This document shows, in pieces, positions 42,286 through 50,454 of a stretch of DNA of 52,279 nucleotides. Position 1 is the stretch's first letter. Each line of letters opens with the position of its first letter. The stretch comes from Bradyrhizobium sp. (GTDB lineage Bacteria; Pseudomonadota; Alphaproteobacteria; Rhizobiales; Xanthobacteraceae): the NCBI GenBank assembly GCA_030681365.1, contig JAUXWH010000139.1, positions 1-52,279 on the forward strand, written 5' to 3'. The notes under the pieces were generated by a model. That model worked only from the letters and a program-made list of their open reading frames with translations. It did not search any database and was not told the DNA's origin. A program made the translations under genes and the position numbers.

Positions 42286-44259
42286 ATGGCTATAAAGGCA
42301 GGCAGCTCCGACTTTCTCAGCAACCTTGGGCGAGTCTACGGCATGTACACCGGAGGCTTTCTCGCCTTCGTCATTTTGATCGCGGTGCTCGAGCAGATGG
42401 GGGTCCCGAACCGGATCCTCGGCTACCTGTTCGTGTTCTTCACCATTTCGGTCTACGCCATCATCGGCATTATGTCGCGAACGGCGCAGGTCTCCGAATA
42501 CTACGTCGCCGGCCGCAGCGTGCCGGCATTCTATAACGGCATGGCGACCGGCGCCGATTGGATGTCGGCGGCGTCCTTCGTCGGCATGGCCGGCACCCTG
42601 TTCCTGCTCGGTTACGACGGCCTCGCCTGGGTGCTCGGATGGACCGGCGGATTTGTGCTGGTGTCCATTCTGATCGGTCCCTACCTGCGCAAGTTCGGCG
42701 CCTATACCGTGCCCGACTTCCTGGCCTTCCGGTACGGCGGCAATGTCGCCCGCGGGCTCGGTGTGCTCGTGCTGGTCGCCTGCTCCTTCACCTATGTGAC
42801 GGCGCAGATCTACGGCACCGGCATCATCGCCTCGCGCTTCCTCGGCATGCCGTTCGAACTGGCGGTGTTCGCCGGCCTTGTCGGCATCCTGGTCTGCTCG
42901 ATGCTGGGCGGCATGCGGGCGGTGACCTGGACCCAGGTGGCCCAGTATATCGTGCTGATCATCGCCTATCTGACCCCGATCATTATCCTGTCCACCAAGA
43001 ACTACGGGATTCCGATCCCCGAACTGACCTACGGACAGGCGATTGCCGATATCACGGCGCGGGAGCAGCAGATGATCGCGAGCGGTCTTGCGACCGTGGC
43101 CAACCTCAAGCCGCATATCTCGCCGTTCATCAACTACACCCCGCTGAACTTCTTCGCGATCATCCTCTGCATGATGGTCGGAACGGCTTCCTTGCCGCAC
43201 ATCCTGATGCGCTATTTCACCACCCCGTCGGTGCGTGCGGCACGTCAGTCGGTGGCATGGTCGCTGCTGTTCATCTTCCTGCTGTACTTCTCGGCGCCGG
43301 CCTACGCGGCGTTCTCGAAGCTGGAAGTGTACACCAACGTCATCGGGCGGGATCTGACGGCCATTCGCCCGTGGATCTTCAACTGGGGCGAACTCGGCCT
43401 GGTCAAGATCTGCGGCCAGAACGCGGCCAGCATCGACGCCATCGTGGCCGCCTGCAAAGCGATTGCCGATCATCCCGGCGTCGTCAGGCTGCAGGACTTC
43501 ATCATCAATACGGACGTGATCGTGCTCTCCACACCGGAGATCGCGGGACTTCCCTATGTGATCTCGGGTCTGGTCGCCGCCGGCGGTCTCGCCGCCGCGC
43601 TGTCCACCGCTGACGGGCTGTTGCTCGCCATCGCCAACGCGTTGTCGCACGATGTCTACTACAAGATGATCGATCCCAACGCTCCCACCGTGCGCCGGCT
43701 GATGGTCGCCCGCGTACTGCTGCTGATCGTCGCCGTGGTGGCGGCCGCAACGGCCGCGACCAAGCCAGGGGACATCCTGGCCATGGTCGGCTGGGCGTTC
43801 TCGCTCGCCATGGCCGGCAACTTCCCGGCACTGGTGATGGGCGTCTGGTGGAAGCGCGCGACATCGACCGGTGCGGTCTGCGGCATCATTGCCGGCTTCG
43901 GACTGTGCCTGTTCTATCTCGTGACGACACGCTACTTTCCGGGTGCCGGCGTGAAGTATTTCGGCATGACCTCGCTGCTCAACCCGATCACGGGGGCCCC
44001 GCTGGTCGACCTGGCGAAGGCCATGGCACTGCCCAATGCCATGGAAACCTGGCCGACGGTGGCCCACCCGCTGGTCAACAAGGTCGGCTGGTTCGGCCTC
44101 ACCAACATCGCCTGCGGGATGCTGGGAGCCCCGCTCGGCTTTGCGGTCATCTACGTCGTCAGCCTGCTCGGCAAGGAACCGTCGAAGGAAATGCAGGCCT
44201 ATGTCGACGACATCCGAAAGCCGCGGGGCCGGACGGTGCTCGAAGAGAAGACCACCTGA
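42286..44259 (+). CDS. Sodium:solute symporter (ActP-like, VC_2705 type)
   Basis: A 657-residue, about 14-TM secondary transporter of the SSS family, likely for acetate or another small monocarboxylate. Signatures: SEYYVAGRSVPAFYNGMATGADWMSAASFVGMAGT (core: YYVAGRSVPAFYNGMATG), GGFVLVSILIGPYLRKFGAYTVPDFLAFRYG, and GLVAAGGLAAALSTADGLLLAIANALSHD near residue 425. An insert at about 310-400 distinguishes it from the ordinary ActP and from solute symporters of normal length. Its N-terminal segment is preceded by DUF4212, as in the VC_2705 subgroup. A strong terminator follows. Confidence 0.92.
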   Translation: MAIKAGSSDFLSNLGRVYGMYTGGFLAFVILIAVLEQMGVPNRILGYLFVFFTISVYAIIGIMSRTAQVSEYYVAGRSVPAFYNGMATGADWMSAASFVGMAGTLFLLGYDGLAWVLGWTGGFVLVSILIGPYLRKFGAYTVPDFLAFRYGGNVARGLGVLVLVACSFTYVTAQIYGTGIIASRFLGMPFELAVFAGLVGILVCSMLGGMRAVTWTQVAQYIVLIIAYLTPIIILSTKNYGIPIPELTYGQAIADITAREQQMIASGLATVANLKPHISPFINYTPLNFFAIILCMMVGTASLPHILMRYFTTPSVRAARQSVAWSLLFIFLLYFSAPAYAAFSKLEVYTNVIGRDLTAIRPWIFNWGELGLVKICGQNAASIDAIVAACKAIADHPGVVRLQDFIINTDVIVLSTPEIAGLPYVISGLVAAGGLAAALSTADGLLLAIANALSHDVYYKMIDPNAPTVRRLMVARVLLLIVAVVAAATAATKPGDILAMVGWAFSLAMAGNFPALVMGVWWKRATSTGAVCGIIAGFGLCLFYLVTTRYFPGAGVKYFGMTSLLNPITGAPLVDLAKAMALPNAMETWPTVAHPLVNKVGWFGLTNIACGMLGAPLGFAVIYVVSLLGKEPSKEMQAYVDDIRKPRGRTVLEEKTT

Positions 44260-44281
44260 CGGCACGGCGACACATCTCGGC

Positions 44282-44308
44282 AAACGGGGCCCTTCGGGGC
44301 CCCGTTTT
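44282..44308 (+). terminator. Rho-independent terminator after symporter
   Basis: Stem AAACGGGGCC / GGCCCCGTTT with loop CTTCGG and a following T-rich tract (TTTTGTTTT), 22 nt after the symporter stop. It separates the symporter operon from the downstream small membrane genes. Confidence 0.93.
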
Positions 44309-44432
44309 GTTTTCGGCGACCATGCGTCTGCTCTTGCCGGGCAAGTCTGCACTTGTCATGGTTGCGCACGATCGCGGTGTCGCCACACATCCCGGTTGCT
44401 CGATTGCTGAAGGCTCGCGGGAGACTCGGACG

Positions 44433-44753
44433 TTGGATACTGCAACCTCCATCGCCACCTACTGGTACTACCACCTGCCGAACTTCGTGCTGGCGGCGTT
44501 GATGTACACCATGCTCGGCCGCTTCCTGCTCGGCCTGATGGTCGACGCCGATTCGCCGAACTACATCTGGCGGTTCTTTTGCCGGTTCACCGATCCCGTG
44601 ATCGGCGTTATTGCCATGGTGACCCCGAAGGTTACCGTTCCCGCGGTGCTGTGGCTGTTCGGCTTCGTCTGGATGTTCTGGTTGCGCGTTGCGCTTCACT
44701 ACACCTTGCTGGTCCTGGACCTCGCCCCCAAGCTCGGCGGAGCGGCGTCATGA
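44433..44753 (+). CDS. Small membrane protein, YggT-like
   Basis: A 106-residue protein with two TM regions. It is read from the TTG at 44433, with GGGAG 9 nt before it, because this fits the N-terminal DTATSIATYWYYHLPNFVLAALMYTML of relatives I recall; frames starting earlier have unrelated sequence. The segment RFLLGLMVDADSPNYIWRFFCRFTDPVIGVI is YggT-like (RFL...ADxxN...R..DPV). Its end overlaps the next gene by ATGA. Function unknown; YggT proteins are linked to envelope or osmotic stress. Confidence 0.75.
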   Translation: MDTATSIATYWYYHLPNFVLAALMYTMLGRFLLGLMVDADSPNYIWRFFCRFTDPVIGVIAMVTPKVTVPAVLWLFGFVWMFWLRVALHYTLLVLDLAPKLGGAAS

Positions 44754-45073
44754 ACCGCAATTTCTATTTCATCGGCATTGCGTTCTTTGGCATGATCAAC
44801 GGCATCTTCAACCAGCTGTGGCTGATCTTCTCGCTGCTCTACGTGCAGACTATCGCCGGCCCCTTGCTGTTCGGAAACCTGTCGCTGACCCTTATGTTTG
44901 CGTCCCTAATGGTTTCGACCGCCACAGTCATTCTCGGCGGAATTCCGGCCGCGATCTATGAGCGGGTCACCGGCGCCTCGGAATCGAACGACGCCTCGCT
45001 CTGGATCTGGCTTGCCACGACCGCAATTCTGACACTGCCCGCCGCAGGTAATTTTCTCAGAATCGGCCTCTGA
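44750..45073 (+). CDS. Small membrane protein, unknown
   Basis: A 107-residue protein with about three TM helices (residues 5-35, 45-68 and 85-104). The ATG at 44750 overlaps the stop of the YggT-like gene. It begins MNRNFYFIGIAFFGMINGIF and includes GNLSLTLMFASLMVSTATVILGGIPAAIYERVTGA. Not recognised as a named family, but a conserved companion of the YggT-like gene by its coupled start. Confidence 0.7.
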   Translation: MNRNFYFIGIAFFGMINGIFNQLWLIFSLLYVQTIAGPLLFGNLSLTLMFASLMVSTATVILGGIPAAIYERVTGASESNDASLWIWLATTAILTLPAAGNFLRIGL

Positions 45074-45149
45074 CCCGCTGCCTCGAGGTTGAGAGCGCGA
45101 GATCTTGCCGCTACGCTGGCTCCGGTCCTGCGCAGACGGAGGGCGGATC

Positions 45150-45518
45150 GTGGAAGAGATGCGCCAGATTGCCTATACAACGGTGCTGCGCGCCTGCGCC
45201 TTCGCGACCCTTGCGATCTTCTGCGTCATGATCGGCCTGTCGTTTCTGCCTCGTTCCGCCTTCCAGGCGGGAGGGTTTCTGACCATCGTCATGACGCTGG
45301 TCCTCGTCCTGAAGGCCAGCGAGGCCCGGACCAAGAATCACCGCCACACCGAACTGTGGCTATATCTCCCCAAGGAAAGCCGGCCGCCGCAGGCCGTCGC
45401 GCAGAAGATGATATCGACGATCATGCGCGAGACCTATCTGACCTTCGCGCGCTGGACCGCGATCATCTCCATCGTGATGTGGGGCATCGCGCTGTTCTTC
45501 TCGGTCATTGGACTTTAG
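45150..45518 (+). CDS. Small membrane protein, unknown
   Basis: A 122-residue protein with two N-terminal TM helices (RACAFATLAIFCVMIGLSFL and AGGFLTIVMTLVLVLK), a hydrophilic middle (ARTKNHRHTELWLYLPKESRPP) and a third TM helix at the C-terminus (WTAIISIVMWGIALFFSVIGL). Read from the GTG at 45150, which follows GGAGGG by 6 nt; a start at 45105 adds 15 unlikely residues. It is 76 nt after the previous gene and probably part of the same unit. Function unknown. Confidence 0.7.
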   Translation: MEEMRQIAYTTVLRACAFATLAIFCVMIGLSFLPRSAFQAGGFLTIVMTLVLVLKASEARTKNHRHTELWLYLPKESRPPQAVAQKMISTIMRETYLTFARWTAIISIVMWGIALFFSVIGL

Positions 45519-45672
45519 TCCGAGACCGCACGGCGTGCAGGGCTCCCGCTCACAGCACGGCTACGATTTTCTTGCCTGGTCGATTCGCGGATGTGAAGTC
45601 GATCACCACCAACGCCAACCCGGCGCTGGGAAAGGCGATCGTAACCGATTCGGCAGCCACCGAGCGACAGCG

Positions 45673-46149
45673 CTAACTCGCGCTTCCAAAAAACTGCAGC
45701 ACGACCTCGCGGCTGTGCGGCGCGCGGCGATGCTCGATCAGGTAGATCGCCTGCCAGGTGCCCAGCGCGAGTTCGCGCCCGAGCACCGGGACCTGCAGCG
45801 AGGTCGCGGTCAGCATGGTTTTGATATGCGCCGGCATATCGTCGGGGCCTTCGGTGTCATGACTCCATCCGGCCCCCTCGGGCGCGAGTCGGCCGAGCGC
45901 CGTCATCAGGTCGTCCAGCACCGACGGATCGGCATTTTCCTGGATCGTCAGCGAGGCCGAGGTGTGGCGGATGAACAGCGTCACCGAGCCCTCCTGCGCG
46001 CCGGCGTCGCGGACGAATTTTGCGATCTCGGCGGTGAGATCGGTGAAGCCGGCGCCGCGCGTCTGCACCGTCAGCAGCGAGGACGCGATGGTGGCGGCGG
46101 TGACCTTCGACGGCGTGGAGCGGGAGATGGATTTGGGTGGGGGAATCAA
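45673..46149 (-). CDS. YjbQ/UPF0047 family protein
   Basis: A 158-residue protein of the YjbQ (UPF0047) family, sometimes called secondary thiamine-phosphate synthase. Motifs: LFIRHTSASLTIQENADPSV with the conserved histidine, DMPAHIKTMLTATSLQVPV, and LGTWQAIYLIEHR near the C-terminus. Conserved His and Asp/Glu residues suggest a metal or phosphate site. It is read from a TTG at 46147-46149; no ATG is in range. It starts 3 nt after the stop of the upstream exported-protein gene, so they are co-expressed, although there is no known connection. Confidence 0.93.
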   Translation of the reverse strand: MIPPPKSISRSTPSKVTAATIASSLLTVQTRGAGFTDLTAEIAKFVRDAGAQEGSVTLFIRHTSASLTIQENADPSVLDDLMTALGRLAPEGAGWSHDTEGPDDMPAHIKTMLTATSLQVPVLGRELALGTWQAIYLIEHRRAPHSREVVLQFFGSAS

Positions 46150-46152
46150 GCT

Positions 46153-46704
46153 TCAAATCCTGCCGGAAACGTCCTTCTGCACCCGGTTGGCCATCTCGAT
46201 CAGCCGTTTCCACGCCCGCTCCAGAAACGACATCATGCGGTCCATGTCGCGGTCGCTCGGCAGCGGAATCTCGATCTTGCGCTCGCCCTCGGCCACTTTC
46301 GGGTGGGGCTTTTTCAACGAATCGGCTTTAGGCAAGGTATCGTCGATCTTGCCGGCGACGGTGGGCTCGCGCGCCGCCAGTTCGGCCTTCAATCTTTCAT
46401 TGTCGGCCTGCAGCCGGCCGATTTCCGCATCCAGTGCCGCGCGTTCGTCGGGTACTGCGTAGCAGGCCCAGCCTGCGCCGCTATTGTTGCAGGTCGACAC
46501 CGCGCCGGTCCTGGTATCCAGCCGGATTACATTGTTGCCGACCGTTGACATCGAATAGCGGCCCTTCTCGCTGTCCGGCATCGCTTGCGCGCCGGCGGCG
46601 CCGATTCCGGCAAGCGAACTGGCGAGGAAACCGGCAAGGCCGAGAATCACCGCGCCGGCTGCGATTGCTGTGGAGAACTTCGAGGGCGATGTCGCTGTAC
46701 TCAT
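46153..46704 (-). CDS. Membrane-anchored or exported protein with coiled coil
   Basis: A 183-residue protein. The ATG at 46702-46704 gives a basic N-terminus and a hydrophobic segment (TAIAAGAVILGLAGFLASSL) that may be a signal anchor or be cleaved near GAQA. The middle carries a compact region GRYSMSTVGNNVIRLDTRTG, AVSTCNNSGAGWACYAVPDE, with two cysteines; a coiled coil follows (LDAEIGRLQADNERLKAELA). It ends in a charged region. Similar 180-residue proteins are annotated hypothetical in Bradyrhizobium. The likely location is the inner membrane facing the periplasm. Confidence 0.8.
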   Translation of the reverse strand: MSTATSPSKFSTAIAAGAVILGLAGFLASSLAGIGAAGAQAMPDSEKGRYSMSTVGNNVIRLDTRTGAVSTCNNSGAGWACYAVPDERAALDAEIGRLQADNERLKAELAAREPTVAGKIDDTLPKADSLKKPHPKVAEGERKIEIPLPSDRDMDRMMSFLERAWKRLIEMANRVQKDVSGRI

Positions 46705-46771
46705 GGGATCGGCTCCGCTGGGCTCCCTCCGCCTCAAGACCGATAGACCGTCACGGTCCTCTGTCCTGATC

Positions 46772-47395
46772 CTACACCTGCGACCTATAGGGCGCGCGGC
46801 CGGATTTCAACGCGTCGGCGAGCAATTCGATCCGGTCCTGCCCCCAGAACACCTCGCCGTCGAGCACATAGACCGGCGATCCGAACACGTCCGCCGCCAG
46901 CGCATCCTGCCGGTTTTGCTCGTAGATCACGCCGATCTCGTCGGATCCCGAACGCTCCACCAATTGCCTGCCCGGCAGCCCCGAATCGTCGGCCAGTTTG
47001 ATCAGGGTGGCGGGATCGGTGAGGTTGAGTTGGTCTTCCCATACGGCCGCAAAAGCCCGCCGCAGATAGGGATCGGGATCGTGGCCGCCCTCCAGCGCCG
47101 CAATCACCACGCCATCGGCGAGCCGCGCGTTGAACGGCCAGTTCGCCGGCTGCAGGTTGAAATTCAGGCCGCGCTTGTCGCGCCAGCGCTGCAATTCGAC
47201 CATCCGGTAGCGCTGCCGCACCGGATGGCGCTTCATCAGCGGCAGGCCGCCGGTCTCCGAGAACAGGTCAACCAGCACCACCGGCTTGTGATTCACCTTG
47301 AGATCCCAGGTATTTACGACTTCCCGGAACAATTTGTGCCCGATATAGGCCCACGGGGACTGGAATGAGAAATAGTAATCGACCTGACGCGGCAT
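46772..47395 (-). CDS. 2-hydroxychromene-2-carboxylate isomerase family (kappa-GST-like) protein
   Basis: A 207-residue DsbA-fold protein of the HCCA isomerase/kappa-GST class. The early YYFSFQSPWAYIGHKLFREV carries the active-site serine (Ser12 of FQSP) that binds glutathione. Later VFGSPVYVLDGEVFWGQDRI is the cis-Pro loop and terminal signature. In naphthalene degraders this enzyme isomerises a catabolic intermediate; in organisms without that pathway the activity is often a general glutathione-dependent one. No aromatic catabolic neighbours are present, so a specific substrate cannot be assigned. Confidence 0.9.
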   Translation of the reverse strand: MPRQVDYYFSFQSPWAYIGHKLFREVVNTWDLKVNHKPVVLVDLFSETGGLPLMKRHPVRQRYRMVELQRWRDKRGLNFNLQPANWPFNARLADGVVIAALEGGHDPDPYLRRAFAAVWEDQLNLTDPATLIKLADDSGLPGRQLVERSGSDEIGVIYEQNRQDALAADVFGSPVYVLDGEVFWGQDRIELLADALKSGRAPYRSQV

Positions 47396-47580
47396 GCGGT
47401 CTCCAGGTGGGAATGGCTGTCAGCGGCCATCCCAACAGACCCGCCGATGCCGTGCAAGTTGGGCCAGAGTCGGCTGATACAGGGGTGAGCTATTGCAGTG
47501 CGGCGACAGCTCGGCCGCCGATCCCGCGCCGATTGAATAAACCGATATATATCAATGCACTAACTGGTTACGACGCAATC

Positions 47581-47609
47581 TTGACTTGGTTAGGCACGCT
47601 CAGTATGGT
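47581..47609 (+). promoter_or_regulatory. Candidate promoter of the atp F0 operon
   Basis: TTGACT at 47581-47586 and TATGGT at 47604-47609 with a 17-nt spacer, 68 nt before the atpI start. This is the best sigma-70-like pair in the 281-nt gap between the divergent isomerase gene and atpI. It is inferred from sequence only. Confidence 0.5.
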
Positions 47610-47676
47610 CCGCGCGGCTTTTGAGGGTGACGGGGCGTAATTTCCATCCACCGCAGGTTCGTTTGGGCTCCACAGC

Positions 47677-48048
47677 ATGGCTGAAGGCACGAACGGCGAG
47701 CGAAATGGAAGTCGCGATAAATCGCCCGACGAAGCCGCGCTTTCCGCAAGGCTCGGGAGTCTGGATCAGCGGTTGTCCGAAGTCAGGGACAGCCGAAAGA
47801 TCGGGACTGACCCGTCCGGAAGTGAGCAGGCTCAGGCCAGGGCATCCGCCATGGCCATGGGGCTTCGCCTCTCCTCCGAACTGGTTGCCGGTGTTCTTGT
47901 CGGAGCGGGTCTCGGCTGGGGTTTCGATCGCCTGCTGTCGACTTCGCCCTGGGGCCTCATCGTATTCTTGCTGCTCGGCTTTACCGCCGGCGTAGTCAAT
48001 GTGATGCGGACCGCGGGCGTGATGGCGAAGCAGTCTGATCGGCTCTGA
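47677..48048 (+). CDS. atpI: ATP synthase protein I
   Basis: A 123-residue protein with a long hydrophilic N-terminus (about 60 residues, charged) and two TM helices: SSELVAGVLVGAGLGWGFDR and PWGLIVFLLLGFTAGVVNVM. The AtpI family helps assemble the c ring. It is the first gene of the F0 operon and its start ATG lies 68 nt after a candidate promoter. The 75-nt gap to atpB contains no obvious terminator. Confidence 0.93.
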   Translation: MAEGTNGERNGSRDKSPDEAALSARLGSLDQRLSEVRDSRKIGTDPSGSEQAQARASAMAMGLRLSSELVAGVLVGAGLGWGFDRLLSTSPWGLIVFLLLGFTAGVVNVMRTAGVMAKQSDRL

Positions 48049-48123
48049 CGCGGGCATTTCGAGGCGCAACTGAACGTTCGACGCGATCCCTGGAGATCGC
48101 GAAACCGATAGACTGAGAGACGC

Positions 48124-48870
48124 ATGGCCGCCGATCCAATTCAACAGTTCGAGATCACCAAGCTCTTCACCATCGGTCACATCGGCGGACACGAAATCGC
48201 GTTCACCAATTCGTCGGCCTACATGTTCATGACGGTGGCGGTGATCTCGCTGCTGATGCTCGGCACCGGCCGGCAGCTGATCCCGGGCCGAATGCAGTCG
48301 GTGGCCGAACTGAGCTACGAATTCGTGGCGAGCACGATCAGAAGCACCGCCGGCTCGGAAGGCATGAAGTTCTTCCCGCTGATCTTCTCGCTGTTCATGT
48401 TCATCATGATCTCGAACTTCATCGGGATCATTCCCTACACCTTCACGGTTTCGAGCCACCTGATCGTCACCGTGGCGCTGGCGCTGGTGGTGTTCTTCAC
48501 CGTGCTGTTCTACGGCATCTACAAGAACGGCCTGAAATTCTTCAAGATATTCGTGCCGTCGGGTGTTCCGATCGCGATTCTGCCGCTGGTGATGTTCATC
48601 GAAGTGCTGTCGTTCTTCCTGCGGCCGGTTTCGCATTCGGTGCGGCTTTTCGCCAACATGCTGGCGGGCCACATCGCGCTGAAAGTGTTCGCGAGCTTCA
48701 TCGGCATGCTTGGCGCCCTCGGCTTCCTCGGCTGGGCCGGCGCCGTGTTGCCGCTCGGACTGACCATGGCGCTGACCGCGCTCGAGCTTCTGGTCGCGTT
48801 CCTGCAGGCCTATGTCTTCGCCATCCTCACCTGCATCTATCTCAACGATGCACTTCATCCGGGCCACTGA
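48124..48870 (+). CDS. atpB: ATP synthase F0 subunit a
   Basis: A 248-residue, multi-TM stator subunit that forms the proton half-channels with the c ring. The essential arginine is in the segment [20 protein letters not shown], and the terminal [29 protein letters not shown] (named in part) is the last conserved helix pair. The length and the C-terminal HPGH are normal for alphaproteobacteria. Confidence 0.97.
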   Translation: MAADPIQQFEITKLFTIGHIGGHEIAFTNSSAYMFMTVAVISLLMLGTGRQLIPGRMQSVAELSYEFVASTIRSTAGSEGMKFFPLIFSLFMFIMISNFIGIIPYTFTVSSHLIVTVALALVVFFTVLFYGIYKNGLKFFKIFVPSGVPIAILPLVMFIEVLSFFLRPVSHSVRLFANMLAGHIALKVFASFIGMLGALGFLGWAGAVLPLGLTMALTALELLVAFLQAYVFAILTCIYLNDALHPGH

Positions 48871-48926
48871 TTTGGCCTTTCTGGCAAACCTGCCGCTCTA
48901 GCAAACCTCGAGAAGGAGTTAGTTAC

Positions 48927-49154
48927 ATGGATCCGATTGCCGCAAAGTACATTGGCGCTGGTATTGCCTGCATTGGCATGGGTGGCGCAGGCGCCGGCGT
49001 GGGCATCATCTTCGGCAACTATCTCGCCGCAGCGGTGCGCAATCCCTCGGCAGCCCAGGGCCAGTTCGGCAACCTGATTTTCGGCTTCGCCGTGACCGAA
49101 GCGCTCGGCATCTTCTCGCTGCTGATCGCGCTGTTGCTGCTGTTCGCTCTCTGA
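48927..49154 (+). CDS. atpE: ATP synthase F0 subunit c
   Basis: A 75-residue two-helix proteolipid. The first helix has the glycine-rich face [20 protein letters not shown]; the loop is [11 protein letters not shown]; the second helix carries the proton-binding carboxylate Glu58 in [20 protein letters not shown]. The carboxylate is Glu and no sodium-binding pattern is obvious, so the ring is proton-type. AGAAGGAGTTAG is a good ribosome binding site before the ATG. Confidence 0.97.
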   Translation: MDPIAAKYIGAGIACIGMGGAGAGVGIIFGNYLAAAVRNPSAAQGQFGNLIFGFAVTEALGIFSLLIALLLLFAL

Positions 49155-49216
49155 TCCCAAGATCTGGCCGGTGAGGTCCCGATCCGGGACCTCGATCGTC
49201 CAACGAGGAGAAGCCC

Positions 49217-49750
49217 GTGGCTACGACGGCCCATACCGCGGCGGATGGCGGCCAAAAGGCCCCGTTTCCGCCGTTCCAGAAGGACACCTTTGCTTCGCAA
49301 CTGGTGTCGCTGCTGGTTGCGTTCGTTGCGCTCTACCTGATCGTCTCGCGTATCGCCTTGCCGCGCGTCGGCAAGACGATCGACGACCGTCAGGCTGCGA
49401 TCGAGGGCGATCTGGCCGCGGCACAGAAGCTGAAGGATGAGTCCGACAGCGCCCTGAAAGCCTATGAGAGCGAACTGGCCTCGGCCCGCTCGCGCGCGCA
49501 GGCGATCGGCGCCGAGACCCGCGAATAGCTGAACGCGGCATCGGAAGCCGAACGCAAAGCGCTGGAAGACAAGCTGTCGGTCAAGCTCGCCGAGGCTGAA
49601 AAAACCATCGCGTCGACGCGCGAGACCGCAATGAGCAACGTCCGCGGCATCGCCGCGGAAGCCGCCACCGCGATCGTGCAGCGGCTTACCGGCGTGGTGC
49701 CCGACGGCAAGGCCGTTGACGCGGCCGTCGACGCGTCGCTGAAGGGATAG
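49217..49750 (+). pseudogene. atpG: ATP synthase F0 subunit b' with in-frame amber codon
   Basis: Read through, this is a normal 177-codon b' gene: a TM helix ([20 protein letters not shown]) followed by a long charged helix, with the second half [40 protein letters not shown] and [20 protein letters not shown] all in frame. Codon 104 is TAG (49526-49528), just after ETRE, where relatives I recall have Gln (CAG); one C-to-T change explains it. The product would be 103 residues and lose the part that binds delta and F1. No other stop occurs in the following 73 codons and the base use is unchanged, so the mutation is recent, suppressed, or a sequence error. A b gene follows 5 nt later. Confidence 0.88.
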
Positions 49751-49755
49751 TGACG

Positions 49756-50241
49756 ATGCTCTACCAAGCGGAATTCTGGGTCGCCGTCGCCTTCGTGCTG
49801 CTGATGGCCGTGTTCGCTTATTTCGGGATCCATCAAACCGTGCTGAAGGCGCTCGATAACCGCGCCGCCCGCATCAAGGCCGAACTCGACGAAGCCCGCC
49901 GGCTCAGGGACGAAGCCGCCAAGCTGTTGGCGGAATACAAGGCCCGTCACGCCAAGGCCGAAGGTGAGGCGCAGGAGATCATCGCGTCCGCCAAGGCCGA
50001 AGCCGAGCGCATCGCGACCGAGGCCAAGGCCAAGCTGGAAGATTTCGTCGCCCGGCGCACGAAGACCGCCGAGGGCAAGATCGCGCTCGCCGAAGCCCAG
50101 GCCCTCGCCGACGTTCGCGCGGCGGCCGCCACCGCCGCAGTGACGGCGGCTTCCGCCATCCTGTCGCAGTCGGTGCAAGGCTCGGTCGCGGACGACCTGC
50201 TGGCCAAGGGCATCGCCGAGGTCAAAGCCAAGCTGAACTGA
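49756..50241 (+). CDS. atpF: ATP synthase F0 subunit b
   Basis: A 161-residue stator subunit: one N-terminal TM helix ([19 protein letters not shown]) and a long charged coiled-coil arm ([40 protein letters not shown]), ending [20 protein letters not shown]. The ATG at 49756 is used; a GTG at 49750 overlaps the b' stop and is possible. Alphaproteobacterial F0 normally uses one b and one b' subunit; if b' is broken, b could only rescue by forming homodimers. Confidence 0.95.
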   Translation: MLYQAEFWVAVAFVLLMAVFAYFGIHQTVLKALDNRAARIKAELDEARRLRDEAAKLLAEYKARHAKAEGEAQEIIASAKAEAERIATEAKAKLEDFVARRTKTAEGKIALAEAQALADVRAAAATAAVTAASAILSQSVQGSVADDLLAKGIAEVKAKLN

Positions 50242-50260
50242 CGCATTTCAATTCGCTGAC

Positions 50261-50295
50261 AAAAAGCGGCGCGAGATGATCGCGCCGTTTTTTTT
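50261..50295 (+). terminator. Rho-independent terminator after atpF
   Basis: Stem GCGGCGCGA / TCGCGCCGT with loop GATGA and an eight-T tract, 20 nt after the stop of subunit b. A-rich sequence before the stem pairs with the Ts, so it may work in both directions. It closes the F0 operon. Confidence 0.93.
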
Positions 50296-50310
50296 GTGGA
50301 ACTCGATTGT

Positions 50311-50450
50311 CGTCACCCGCCACCGGGTCGGCGCTTTCGCGCCGCCCGATGACAGGCTCCGGCGGGTGACCCAGCATTCCAGAGACGCCAGCGATAGAAC
50401 CGAGAAGCCGCGGCGTACTGGGTCGTCCGGTCAAGCCGGACGACGACAGA
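50311..50450. repeat. Palindromic intergenic repeat, type D
   Basis: Two hairpins in a row: GTCACCCGCC ... GGCGGGTGAC (about 50319-50369) and GTCGTCCGG-TCAAG-CCGGACGAC (about 50421-50443), with TACTGGGTC between. A fourth repeat family in the window, of the kind found many times in Bradyrhizobium genomes. It fills the gap between the atp terminator and the next gene's stop. Confidence 0.7.
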
Positions 50451-50454
50451 TAAA

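Noticed and set aside
42184..44352. 722-codon minus-strand frame opposite the symporter
   Set aside because: Antisense shadow of the symporter gene; His/Asp/Gly/Arg-rich without motif.
49526..49528. Pyrrolysine-type recoding of the amber codon in b'
   Set aside because: Nothing around the codon suggests a recoding element, and such recoding would be unexpected at a plain stator position; mutation or error is simpler.
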